DNA from: DATBFG01 sp036558645
Lineage (GTDB): Bacteria; Acidobacteriota; Terriglobia; Terriglobales; Acidobacteriaceae
Assembly: GCA_036558645.1 (NCBI GenBank)
Contig: DATBFG010000078.1
Span: forward strand, 1 to 64,000
DNA length: 64,000 nucleotides
Reading direction: 5' to 3'
The position numbers and the translations under genes are program-made. Each line of letters begins with the position of its first letter. Within the stretch, counting starts at the first letter, position 1. The notes under the pieces were generated by a model, which was not told the DNA's origin, did not search any database, and saw nothing but the letters and a program-made list of their open reading frames with translations. This document shows, one piece after another, positions 8,400-15,927 of this stretch.

Positions 8400-9890
8400 C
8401 TAGAATTTCCGCGAATGGTCTTTTGCCCATCGTTCGATGACGACTTTCTTCTCTGTGTAGAACTCGATGGCGTCGCGACCCTGCCCGTGCATGATGCCGA
8501 AAAAGCTGTCTTTCCATCCACTGAACGGGAAGTAGGCCATCGGCGCGGCGACGCCGATATTGATTCCTATGTTTCCGGCCGGCGCCTCGTATCGGAAGCG
8601 ACGAGCGGCCGAACCACTCGAAGTAAAGAGAGAAGCCTGGTTTCCGTAGACACTTCGCTCAAGAAAAGCCAATGCTTGGTCCATGTCGTCCGCATGAACA
8701 AGGCTGAGTACCGGCCCGAAGATCTCGGTGTCGGTCAGTTCACTGTCTGCAGGCACGCCATCGAGAATAGTGGGCTTCACAAAGTTGCCACTCCCATATC
8801 CGGGAATCTTGGGATTGCGTCCATCCAGAAGAACCTTTGCACCTTGCTTTTCTCCCGTGGCAACGAGCGACTCTACCCGCGAACGGCTTTGCGGCGTGAT
8901 CACTGGCCCCATCTGTACGCCCTCGTCAAGACCGTTGCCGACGCGAAGGTTGGCGGCCGCCTCGCCAATCGCGTTACGAAAAGTCTTCTGCGCTTCACCT
9001 ACGGGCACAGCCACCGAAACAGCCAGACAACGCTGGCCCGCGCATCCGAAGGCACTATCGGAGATGATTTGCGTGGCCATGTTCATGTCGGCATCTGGAA
9101 GGACGATGACGTGGTTCTTGGCACCACCCTGACACTGTGCCCGCTTCCCGTTGGCGCCAGCCCGTGCATAGATGTACTTAGCGACAGGAGTGGATCCCAC
9201 AAAACTGATGGCGCGAACTTTGGGATGATCGAGCAGCGCGTTGACGGCAGCCTTGCCGCCGTTGACTAAGCCAACCACTCCTTTCGGCAGTCCGGTTTGC
9301 TCAAGCAGTTCGTAAGCTCGGCGCATGGTGAGCGGCACCCGCTCAGAGGGCTTCAGGATGAACGTATTCCCACAAGCGATTGCGTAAGGCAGAAACCAGA
9401 ACGGGATCATCCCGGGAAAGTTAAACGGTGTGATCGCGGCGACAACGCCGAGTGGCTGGCGAATCATCATTTCGTCGATGCCACGTGCCACATCTTCGAG
9501 GTTGTAGCCCTGCATCATGGTGGGAATGCCGCAAGCTACTTCCACGTTTTCGATGGCGCGACGGAGTTCGGCCTTCGCCTCTGTGAATGTTTTTCCATTT
9601 TCCTGTGTGATCAGCCGAGCCAGTTCGTCAATGTGATCTTCGAGAAGTTGTTTGAGCCTAAACAGTGGCTGGATACGATCTTCGGGAGGGGTTCGACGCC
9701 AATCGGGATACGCGGCCGCTGCCGCTTCAACTGCGGCGTTTACCTCAGCCGCATCGGACATGGGGGTGTGCGCAATGACTTCACCGGTCGCGGGGTTGTG
9801 GACACCGAGTAGTTCAACAGCATTGGATTCCCGCCATTCGCCGCCGATGAAGTTGGGGATCTTTGTTACGGGTGGTGCAGCAGTTGTCAT
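8400..9890 (-). CDS. mmsA: CoA-acylating (methyl)malonate-semialdehyde dehydrogenase
   Basis: A 496-residue aldehyde dehydrogenase of the MmsA/IolA branch: TPFNFPGMIPFWFLPYAIA, catalytic Cys288 in GCAGQRCLAVS, and the C-terminal signature FPFSGWKDSFFG then GQGRDAIEFYTEKKVV. The general-base Glu of ordinary ALDHs is absent (CQGGAKNH instead), which fits CoA-dependent thioester release. The enzyme converts malonate or methylmalonate semialdehyde plus CoA and NAD to acetyl- or propionyl-CoA and CO2. No valine or inositol genes are nearby. Beside aminotransferases and a polyamine importer it most likely finishes beta-alanine breakdown. Confidence 0.92.
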   Translation of the reverse strand: MTTAAPPVTKIPNFIGGEWRESNAVELLGVHNPATGEVIAHTPMSDAAEVNAAVEAAAAAYPDWRRTPPEDRIQPLFRLKQLLEDHIDELARLITQENGKTFTEAKAELRRAIENVEVACGIPTMMQGYNLEDVARGIDEMMIRQPLGVVAAITPFNFPGMIPFWFLPYAIACGNTFILKPSERVPLTMRRAYELLEQTGLPKGVVGLVNGGKAAVNALLDHPKVRAISFVGSTPVAKYIYARAGANGKRAQCQGGAKNHVIVLPDADMNMATQIISDSAFGCAGQRCLAVSVAVPVGEAQKTFRNAIGEAAANLRVGNGLDEGVQMGPVITPQSRSRVESLVATGEKQGAKVLLDGRNPKIPGYGSGNFVKPTILDGVPADSELTDTEIFGPVLSLVHADDMDQALAFLERSVYGNQASLFTSSGSAARRFRYEAPAGNIGINIGVAAPMAYFPFSGWKDSFFGIMHGQGRDAIEFYTEKKVVIERWAKDHSRKF

Positions 9891-9984
9891 AAGTGTCTCG
9901 TTTAGTGGCGTTCTGGTTCAGGCGTGCCTATCGGAAGCACAATCTGTTCCAGCTTTCCTGGCCGTGAAGCTCTCGGCTCTCCTC

Positions 9985-11349
9985 TTACGTTTGCTGAATT
10001 GCGAGTTCCTTCTTCTTTTCGCAAACTGCCTGCAAGGCGGCTTCGAGAACTCGCATGCCTTCGTCCATCTGTGCATCGGTCACCACAAGAGGCACGAGCA
10101 CGCGAATCACGTTCCCGTAGGTACCTGCGGTGATCGTGATCAATCCGTGCTCGCAGCAGTATTGCGCGACCTTCTTGGTTTCGTCAGAAGCAGGTTCACG
10201 GCTTTCATGAGAGCGCACCAGCTCGATGGCTTGCATGCCTCCAAGACCGCGCACGTCTCCGACCAACGGCCACTTTTCCTGCCACTCGCGGGCGCGTCGC
10301 TGGAACTCTTTGCCTAGTTCATTCGCCCGCTCCAGCAGAGGCTCATTTTCGAACAGGTCGAGGACAGCAAGAGCGGCGGCGCAAGAAACAGGGTTGCCGG
10401 CAAACGTCCCGCCCAAACCTCCATAACTCGGCGCGTCCATTATTTCAGCGCGCCCAGTAACGGCCGCCAGCGGTAGCCCGCCACCAATCGACTTTGCGGT
10501 CACTAAAATGTCCGGCTCTATTCCGTAGTGCTCAGAGGCAAACAGTTTCCCGGTGCGACCGAAGCCGCTCTGGACTTCGTCGGCTATGAACAGGACGCCA
10601 TGTTTGTGGCAGACATCGACCAGAACTTTGAAGTAATCCGGAGGAGGCACCACGAAACCGCCCTCCCCAAGGACCGGCTCAGCGATAACGGCGGCCACAT
10701 CTTCAGCAGCAACGACACGCTTGAACGTGTCCTCGAGATGCCGCGCACAGTACAACTCGCAAGATGGATAGGTCAGCGAGTATGAACATCGATAACAATA
10801 TGCGTACGGGATGCGATACACATCGCTCGGAAATGGTGCGAAGCCGGCCTTGTAAGGATGCGTCTTGCTGGTCAGCGCCAGCGTCATCATGGTGCGGCCA
10901 TGAAAGGCATCTTCAAAAGCGATGACAGACAAGCGACGCGTATAGGCTCGCGCAATCTTAATTGCGTTTTCGACGGCCTCCGCGCCGGTATTTACCAACA
11001 GCGTCTTCTTTAAGAATGCGCCCGGCGCGAGATGATTCAAGCGCTCGGCCAGGCGCACGTATCCCTCATAAGGCGTGACCTGCACGCAAGTATGTAAGTA
11101 TCGGTCGACCTGCTCCCGGATCGCCGCAACAACCGATTCCCTGCGATGTCCGACATTGATGCAGCCGATACCGCCGGCAAAATCAATGTAGCGGTTGCCG
11201 TCCACGTCCTCGAGAACGGCCCCTTCCGCCCTCGCGACATAAACCGGCGTGCTGTGCGCAAGTCCGCGTGGCACAGCCGCTGCACGGCGTTCGTGCAGTG
11301 CTTTCGACTTCGGTCCCGGAATCACAGTGCGCAGCTGGACGCTGCCCAT
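9985..11349 (-). CDS. gabT: 4-aminobutyrate aminotransferase
   Basis: A 454-residue class III aminotransferase close to GabT: NTGAEAVENAIKIARAY, FHGRTMMTLALTSK, ADEVQSGFGRTGKLF, PLP lysine Lys286 in VTAKSIGGGLPL. It carries a Cys-rich insertion, CYRCSYSLTYPSCELYC (Cys185, 188, 197, 201), seen in some GabT lineages and possibly metal-binding. It would convert GABA and 2-oxoglutarate to succinic semialdehyde and glutamate. The chosen ATG at 11349 starts one base after the stop of the upstream aldehyde dehydrogenase gene (TGAAATG), showing translational coupling; an ATG at 11376 would overlap that gene by 26 bases. Confidence 0.9.
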   Translation of the reverse strand: MGSVQLRTVIPGPKSKALHERRAAAVPRGLAHSTPVYVARAEGAVLEDVDGNRYIDFAGGIGCINVGHRRESVVAAIREQVDRYLHTCVQVTPYEGYVRLAERLNHLAPGAFLKKTLLVNTGAEAVENAIKIARAYTRRLSVIAFEDAFHGRTMMTLALTSKTHPYKAGFAPFPSDVYRIPYAYCYRCSYSLTYPSCELYCARHLEDTFKRVVAAEDVAAVIAEPVLGEGGFVVPPPDYFKVLVDVCHKHGVLFIADEVQSGFGRTGKLFASEHYGIEPDILVTAKSIGGGLPLAAVTGRAEIMDAPSYGGLGGTFAGNPVSCAAALAVLDLFENEPLLERANELGKEFQRRAREWQEKWPLVGDVRGLGGMQAIELVRSHESREPASDETKKVAQYCCEHGLITITAGTYGNVIRVLVPLVVTDAQMDEGMRVLEAALQAVCEKKKELAIQQT

Positions 11350-11350
11350 T

Positions 11351-12832
11351 TCAGTACCACCCGATTGGCTGTTCATTCAGATTGATATGTACCTGTTTCG
11401 TTTCCAGATATTCCTCTATGCCCCAAGGCCCCAACTCGCGTCCAAAACCCGACTGCTTATAGCCGCCCCAAGGCGCTTCCACGTAAGTGGGCTGCATGTG
11501 ATTGACCCAAACGATTCCCGCACGCAAAGATTTCACCGCACGGAGAGCTTTGAAAATATCCCGCGTCCAGACAGCAGCTGCGAGCCCGTAAGGCGAGTCG
11601 TTGGCGATCTTCACTGCATCCTTTTCGTCTTCGAAAGGAATAACAGCTGCAACGGGGCCAAAAATTTCTTCGCGAGCAATGCGAGCGTTGTTATCGACGT
11701 CGTAAAAAATAGTCGGCTCGATGTAGTAACCCTTGGCGAAGGCTTGTGCTCGACCGCCACCAACTGCCAACTTGGCTTCTTTCTTGCCGATGTCCTGATA
11801 TGACAGAACACGGTCGTATTGCTCCTTGCTGACCAGTGGCCCCATCTTCGTATCGCGATCAAGTGGTGCGCCCACCTTGATCTTCCTGGATTTCTCAACC
11901 ATGGCGTCAACAAATTTCTTGTAAATGGATTTTTGCACCAAGATGCGGCTTCCCGAAGAGCACACCTCTCCCTGGTTGATGAACACTCCAAAAAGCGCCC
12001 CATCGATCGCGGCTTCAAAGTCAGCATCGGCAAAGAAAATATTCGGAGACTTGCCACCAAGCTCAAGCGTGACCCGCTTCACCGTATCGGCTGCCATCTT
12101 GACGATCATCTTGCCTACGGCAGCGCTGCCTGTGAAGGCGACTTTGTTGACGTCAGGGTGCTGAACTAGAGGCGCGCCGCAGCTTTCCCCAAACCCGGTC
12201 ACAACATTTACTACCCCTGGGGGCAAGCCAACATCAGCCAGCCAGTTCGCCATCTCGAGTGCCGTTAAAGGCGTTTGCTCAGCCGGCTTGAGAACGCAGG
12301 TGCAGCCGGCCGCGAGAGCGGGAGCAAGCTTCCAAGCAGCCATCAGCAATGGATAGTTCCACGGAATGATCTGCCCAGCGATGCCAATTGGTTCCTTGAG
12401 AGTAAGGCTCATCGCGTTGTCGGGCACGGGATTGACATATCCCACGATCTTGGTGGCTAGGCCGCCGTAGTACTCAAAACAGGTCGAAACGTCGGCGATG
12501 TCGAATTCGGCCTCGACAATGGGCTTACCGGTGTTGCGCGATTCAAGCTCAGCCAACATAGAGGCGTTCTGCCGGATCTTCTCGGCAAGGCGAAATAGAA
12601 CCCGGCCACGCTCCTGCGCAGTCGTGCTTCCCCATGGGCCGTCTTCAAACGCAGCCTTGGCAGCGGAGACGGCGCGATTCACATCGCCGGCATTGGCATC
12701 AGGAACATGAGCCAGGATCTCTTCCGTCGAAGGATCATAGACGGGAAAAGTCTTCCCAGACGTGCCATCCACCCACGCGCCGTTTATGTACATCTGATAA
12801 GTTCGTACGTCGGTTTTTACTCCGCCGGGCAT
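11351..12832 (-). CDS. Aldehyde dehydrogenase, aminobutanal/betaine-aldehyde type
   Basis: A 493-residue NAD(P)-dependent aldehyde dehydrogenase: IPWNYPLLMAAWKLAPALAA, KPAEQTPLTAL, FTGSAAVGK, general base Glu257 in TLELGGKSPNI, and catalytic Cys291 in NQGEVCSSGSR. The closest resemblance is to betaine-aldehyde, 4-aminobutanal and related aminoaldehyde dehydrogenases (BetB/PatD/PuuC group). Tight coupling to gabT points to oxidation of 4-aminobutanal to GABA, and possibly 3-aminopropanal to beta-alanine. GGAGG lies five bases before the ATG. Substrate choice is inference from context. Confidence 0.9.
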   Translation of the reverse strand: MPGGVKTDVRTYQMYINGAWVDGTSGKTFPVYDPSTEEILAHVPDANAGDVNRAVSAAKAAFEDGPWGSTTAQERGRVLFRLAEKIRQNASMLAELESRNTGKPIVEAEFDIADVSTCFEYYGGLATKIVGYVNPVPDNAMSLTLKEPIGIAGQIIPWNYPLLMAAWKLAPALAAGCTCVLKPAEQTPLTALEMANWLADVGLPPGVVNVVTGFGESCGAPLVQHPDVNKVAFTGSAAVGKMIVKMAADTVKRVTLELGGKSPNIFFADADFEAAIDGALFGVFINQGEVCSSGSRILVQKSIYKKFVDAMVEKSRKIKVGAPLDRDTKMGPLVSKEQYDRVLSYQDIGKKEAKLAVGGGRAQAFAKGYYIEPTIFYDVDNNARIAREEIFGPVAAVIPFEDEKDAVKIANDSPYGLAAAVWTRDIFKALRAVKSLRAGIVWVNHMQPTYVEAPWGGYKQSGFGRELGPWGIEEYLETKQVHINLNEQPIGWY

Positions 12833-12854
12833 GGGGACCTCCTGAATAATTCCA

Positions 12855-12884
12855 GGTTTCAGAGTTTCAGAGCTTTAGGTTCCA
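12855..12884. repeat. Short tandem octamer repeat in an intercistronic gap
   Basis: GTTTCAGA occurs twice in tandem (from 12856), followed by a degenerate third unit (GCTTTAGG). A closely similar array lies in the next gap up the operon at 14367-14396. Confidence 0.5.
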
Positions 12885-12906
12885 AAATCACAAGACCAAT
12901 GCGGCG

Positions 12907-14349
12907 CTACCTAGACCTTACCGCTCCCACATTTTCCAACTGCGATGTTTGCGTCGTCTTCAAACGTCCGTACACATAAAAAAAGAAAACTGCCAGGGCC
13001 ACAAAACCCAGCGTGATGCCAAACATCGTCACCTCATATCTCCAGATGGAGGTGATCTGCTTGGCCGGGAAAAAGGCGACGATGATGGCCAGCGTGGTCG
13101 TCACCAACCCCGCGACTCCAGCAAAAATCAAAGTACTTTTACGGTAGCGCCCGCCGGATAAAGTTCCCTGCCCAGCAAACTTAAGGAGCGCAGCAAACAC
13201 ATATATGAACGGAATTAGTTGCAGGACTACCGCTGCAGACAGCATCTTCTGGAAAGCTTCCTGCACTCCCTGGGATGCCGTAAAGTTGACCACGACTAGA
13301 ACCAACGAAACTACTGCCTGCACAATGAGCGCCACGTAAGGTGTCGCATACTTAGGATGAATTTTTCCCATTGCTGGAGGCATGTATGCATCCAGACCCG
13401 CAACGAACGGTATTCGCGCAGAGCCTCCCATCCATGCGGAACCAATCCCAGCGACGGACAAGCTCAACATCACAGCAAAGGGAGCAACGATCCAACCCAC
13501 ACCGACTTCGCCCGCCATGTGACTTGCGCCCTGAACAATTCCCTGCAAGACGCCGATGTCGTTCTTGCCGATAGCGACCAACAGAGTCAGCGTCACCAGG
13601 ATATATAGTGCCCCGGAAATGACTCCACCCCAGGCGACGGCTCCGGGCAATGTTTTTTGTGGATCGCGGATCTCGTCACCCATCACCGAGGCGAGTTCCA
13701 GTCCAACCAACCCGAAGCAGATCACGCCAAATGAATTGAGGACAAACTTGGGATCCGTAGGAACATTGAATTCGGCAACCGTCACTGTAGTCCCATAACG
13801 TGACCACACAATTGCACCCAATACGATCAGTACTGCGGCCGCGACAAATGTCCCTATTGCGCCAATGTTGTTCAGCCATTTTCCAACGCCAAGGCCGATG
13901 ATGTTCAGAACGGTCAGAAAGCAAAGCAATGCCACGGACGTAATCATGGCGAAATTCTTGTTATCCGCGAGCCCGGCATGACTCGGTCCCATAGCGAAAA
14001 CAGAGACCCCGACGAAGTACAGCATGACGGTCGGGACGTAGAGCATATTGTTAGTCCAGTAACACCATCCAGAAAGAAATCCGTGAAAGTCACCGAAGAC
14101 TTCTTTTGCCCAAAGATATACACCGCCTTCTCCCGGATAACGATGCGCAAGCTCAATTACGGCTATGCCCTGCGGCCAGAAGAACAGAAGCAGCGCCCCC
14201 AGCCACAGCCAGACCGTCACCCCGCCATTTGCCGCGATGCTGGGTACTACGTTGAGATTGAAAACTGCCACAACAAACAGCAACACCAAGTCCCAGCGCC
14301 CTAGGACACGTCTGAGGTGGGGCTGGTCGACCGTCGTCTGTTCGGGCAC
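12907..14349 (-). CDS. APC-family amino acid/polyamine permease
   Basis: A 480-residue polytopic membrane protein with about 12 hydrophobic helices and the APC family layout: an early NGGVTVWLWLGALLLFFWP helix, ELAHRYPGEGGVYLWAKEVF and the FGLVGLELASVMGDEI segment. APC permeases import amino acids or amines by proton or antiport coupling. Placed between the aminoaldehyde dehydrogenase and an aminotransferase, it probably imports or exchanges GABA, putrescine or a related amine. The GTG at 14349 is preferred because GGAG lies six bases upstream; a TTG at 14370 is the longer alternative. Confidence 0.85.
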   Translation of the reverse strand: MPEQTTVDQPHLRRVLGRWDLVLLFVVAVFNLNVVPSIAANGGVTVWLWLGALLLFFWPQGIAVIELAHRYPGEGGVYLWAKEVFGDFHGFLSGWCYWTNNMLYVPTVMLYFVGVSVFAMGPSHAGLADNKNFAMITSVALLCFLTVLNIIGLGVGKWLNNIGAIGTFVAAAVLIVLGAIVWSRYGTTVTVAEFNVPTDPKFVLNSFGVICFGLVGLELASVMGDEIRDPQKTLPGAVAWGGVISGALYILVTLTLLVAIGKNDIGVLQGIVQGASHMAGEVGVGWIVAPFAVMLSLSVAGIGSAWMGGSARIPFVAGLDAYMPPAMGKIHPKYATPYVALIVQAVVSLVLVVVNFTASQGVQEAFQKMLSAAVVLQLIPFIYVFAALLKFAGQGTLSGGRYRKSTLIFAGVAGLVTTTLAIIVAFFPAKQITSIWRYEVTMFGITLGFVALAVFFFYVYGRLKTTQTSQLENVGAVRSR

Positions 14350-14366
14350 AGAGACTCCGCAAAAGT

Positions 14367-14396
14367 CCAAGGTTTCAAAGTTTCAAAGTCTCAGAG
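14367..14396. repeat. Short tandem octamer repeat upstream of the permease
   Basis: GTTTCAAA GTTTCAAA GTCTCAGA: three near-identical octamers in tandem from 14372, just upstream of the permease start. They match the array at 12855-12884 with A/G differences. Two copies of AACCTTG (14435, 14451) lie in the same gap. Confidence 0.5.
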
Positions 14397-14467
14397 AATA
14401 AGAGGGCGAGGTCGGCTAAAGACCACGATGATGTAACCTTGTCACTCTGCAACCTTGAGACTCTTTA

Positions 14468-15844
14468 CTAATGCACTGCCACAGCCGGTGCCTCGCGTTC
14501 TTGTTGAGCCTTGGCAAGGGCTGGTGCGATGTCGGCGAAAGCCGACAGATGCTTGTCGATGTCCGCTTCTGTGTGCTGAACCGAGATCGTCCACTGCTCA
14601 TCCCACCAGTAGGGCTGGGGCATCACACCGCGATTGACCATGCCGAACCAGTAGTGCCGCCACAGGTCAGTATCGATGGCCTCCCACTCACGATAGGAGC
14701 GTATCTCTTTGGGATAAAGCATCAGTGCACCATTGGCTCCAGCGCTGGCGATGTAAGCCTGCAATCCGGACCTGTCGACCGTTTTGCGATAGCCATCAGT
14801 GAGCTTCTTGCTCAGCTTGTCGACGTGCGCGTAGTTCTCCCGCGTAAGAACTTCCCGGAATGTCGCTAGCCCCGCAGCCATCGAAACAGGATTCGTGTTG
14901 TAGGTTCCACCGTGGAAAACCTTGTGCTGCGAGATCAGGTCCATCACCGAGGCATGCGCTCCAAACGCTGCGAGCGGCAAGCCACCACCAATCGATTTCG
15001 CCAGGCAGACCATGTCAGGAGTCACCCCAAAATATTCGGATGCTCCGCCCCACCCGAGCTTTGCCCCAGTCTTGACTTCATCGAAGATCAGCAGGGCACC
15101 ATTCTTCGTACAAAAATCGCGCAACCCTTCGAGGAAACCTGGCTGCGGCATGCAGAGGCCGACATTCATCATGATGGGTTCCAAAATGATGGCGGCGATT
15201 TCCCCAGGGTTTTGTTTGAAGCGGAGTTCCACTGTAGCGAGATCATTAAAAGTCGAGATCACAACGTTATTCAGTGAGGCCTTCGGCACTCCAAGTCCAC
15301 CGGAAACCGACGTGGGGGCATGCACATCGCCATAGTCCGGTGCATGCGGCTTGACGCTGACCAGGGCAGCATCGTGCAGGCCGTGATATCCGCCTTCAAA
15401 CTTAATAATCTTGTCGCGACCAGTAGCAGCGCGCGCCATGCGGATCGCGTGCATGGTGGCCTCGGTTCCGCTGTTGCCGAAGCGCAGCATCTCGATCGGA
15501 AAACGCTGGCAGATCTCCTCCGCCAGTTGCCACTCCATGTCGTGGGGCATCCCAAACATGGTTCCCGTATTCAGGCGTTGCGAGACGGCTTTCATCACGG
15601 CGGGATGACAATGCCCAGCCATCAATGCGCCAAAGCACAGGTTGTGATCGATGTAGTCGTTACCGTCGAGGTCGCGGAAATGCGAACCCAAACCCTCTTT
15701 AACAAAGATGGGATAAGGATCGTAGTGGCGGTAATTGCTTGCTACGCCCAGCGGAATGCGCTTTAGGTTACGTTTATGAGCCTCAGCGGACTTAGGCGTG
15801 CGGCGCTCGAACGTATCGAGCTCTTTTTGCAAATCGGGGTACAT
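14468..15844 (-). CDS. Glutamate-1-semialdehyde aminomutase-like class III aminotransferase
   Basis: A 458-residue class III PLP enzyme most like HemL relatives: GNDYIDHNLCFGALMAGHCH, RFGNSGTEATMHAIRMARAA, KFEGGYHGLHD, DEVKTGAKLGWGG with Asp255, and PLP Lys283 in LAKSIGGGLPLAAFG. True HemL (tetrapyrrole synthesis) is normally monocistronic or with hem genes. This copy sits between a TonB receptor and an amine permease in a catabolic operon, so it is probably an amine or amino-acid aminotransferase or mutase. The ATG at 15844 has GGAGA six bases upstream; an ATG at 15862 is less likely. Confidence 0.85.
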   Translation of the reverse strand: MYPDLQKELDTFERRTPKSAEAHKRNLKRIPLGVASNYRHYDPYPIFVKEGLGSHFRDLDGNDYIDHNLCFGALMAGHCHPAVMKAVSQRLNTGTMFGMPHDMEWQLAEEICQRFPIEMLRFGNSGTEATMHAIRMARAATGRDKIIKFEGGYHGLHDAALVSVKPHAPDYGDVHAPTSVSGGLGVPKASLNNVVISTFNDLATVELRFKQNPGEIAAIILEPIMMNVGLCMPQPGFLEGLRDFCTKNGALLIFDEVKTGAKLGWGGASEYFGVTPDMVCLAKSIGGGLPLAAFGAHASVMDLISQHKVFHGGTYNTNPVSMAAGLATFREVLTRENYAHVDKLSKKLTDGYRKTVDRSGLQAYIASAGANGALMLYPKEIRSYREWEAIDTDLWRHYWFGMVNRGVMPQPYWWDEQWTISVQHTEADIDKHLSAFADIAPALAKAQQEREAPAVAVH

Positions 15845-15891
15845 CGAGATTCTCCAGATCATTCTCAGGCCGTGCTGGCCATTAGATTAGG

Positions 15892-15911
15892 CCGGGCGGG
15901 AGACCGCCCGG
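15892..15911 (-). terminator. GC-rich stem-loop between the TonB receptor and aminotransferase genes
   Basis: CCGGGCGG (15892-15899) and CCGCCCGG (15904-15911) form a perfect 8-bp stem with a tetraloop, 17 bases after the receptor stop codon. There is no T-run after it on the minus strand. It could be a partial terminator or an mRNA processing/stability element that sets receptor expression above that of the downstream enzymes. Confidence 0.45.
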
Positions 15912-15927
15912 GAGACCGAGACTCAGT

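Noticed and set aside
8415..9269. A 284-codon rightward frame opposite mmsA, and similar long frames at 7359-8009, 1110-1742 and 4109-4768
   Set aside because: All lie antisense to well-identified enzymes and lack family features and ribosome sites.
12855..14396. CRISPR array
   Set aside because: The repeats are tandem octamers without spacers; no cas genes are nearby.
14468..15844. Calling this gene hemL (tetrapyrrole synthesis)
   Set aside because: The fold matches, but it lies inside a polyamine catabolic operon with no hem genes, so the biosynthetic name is not justified.
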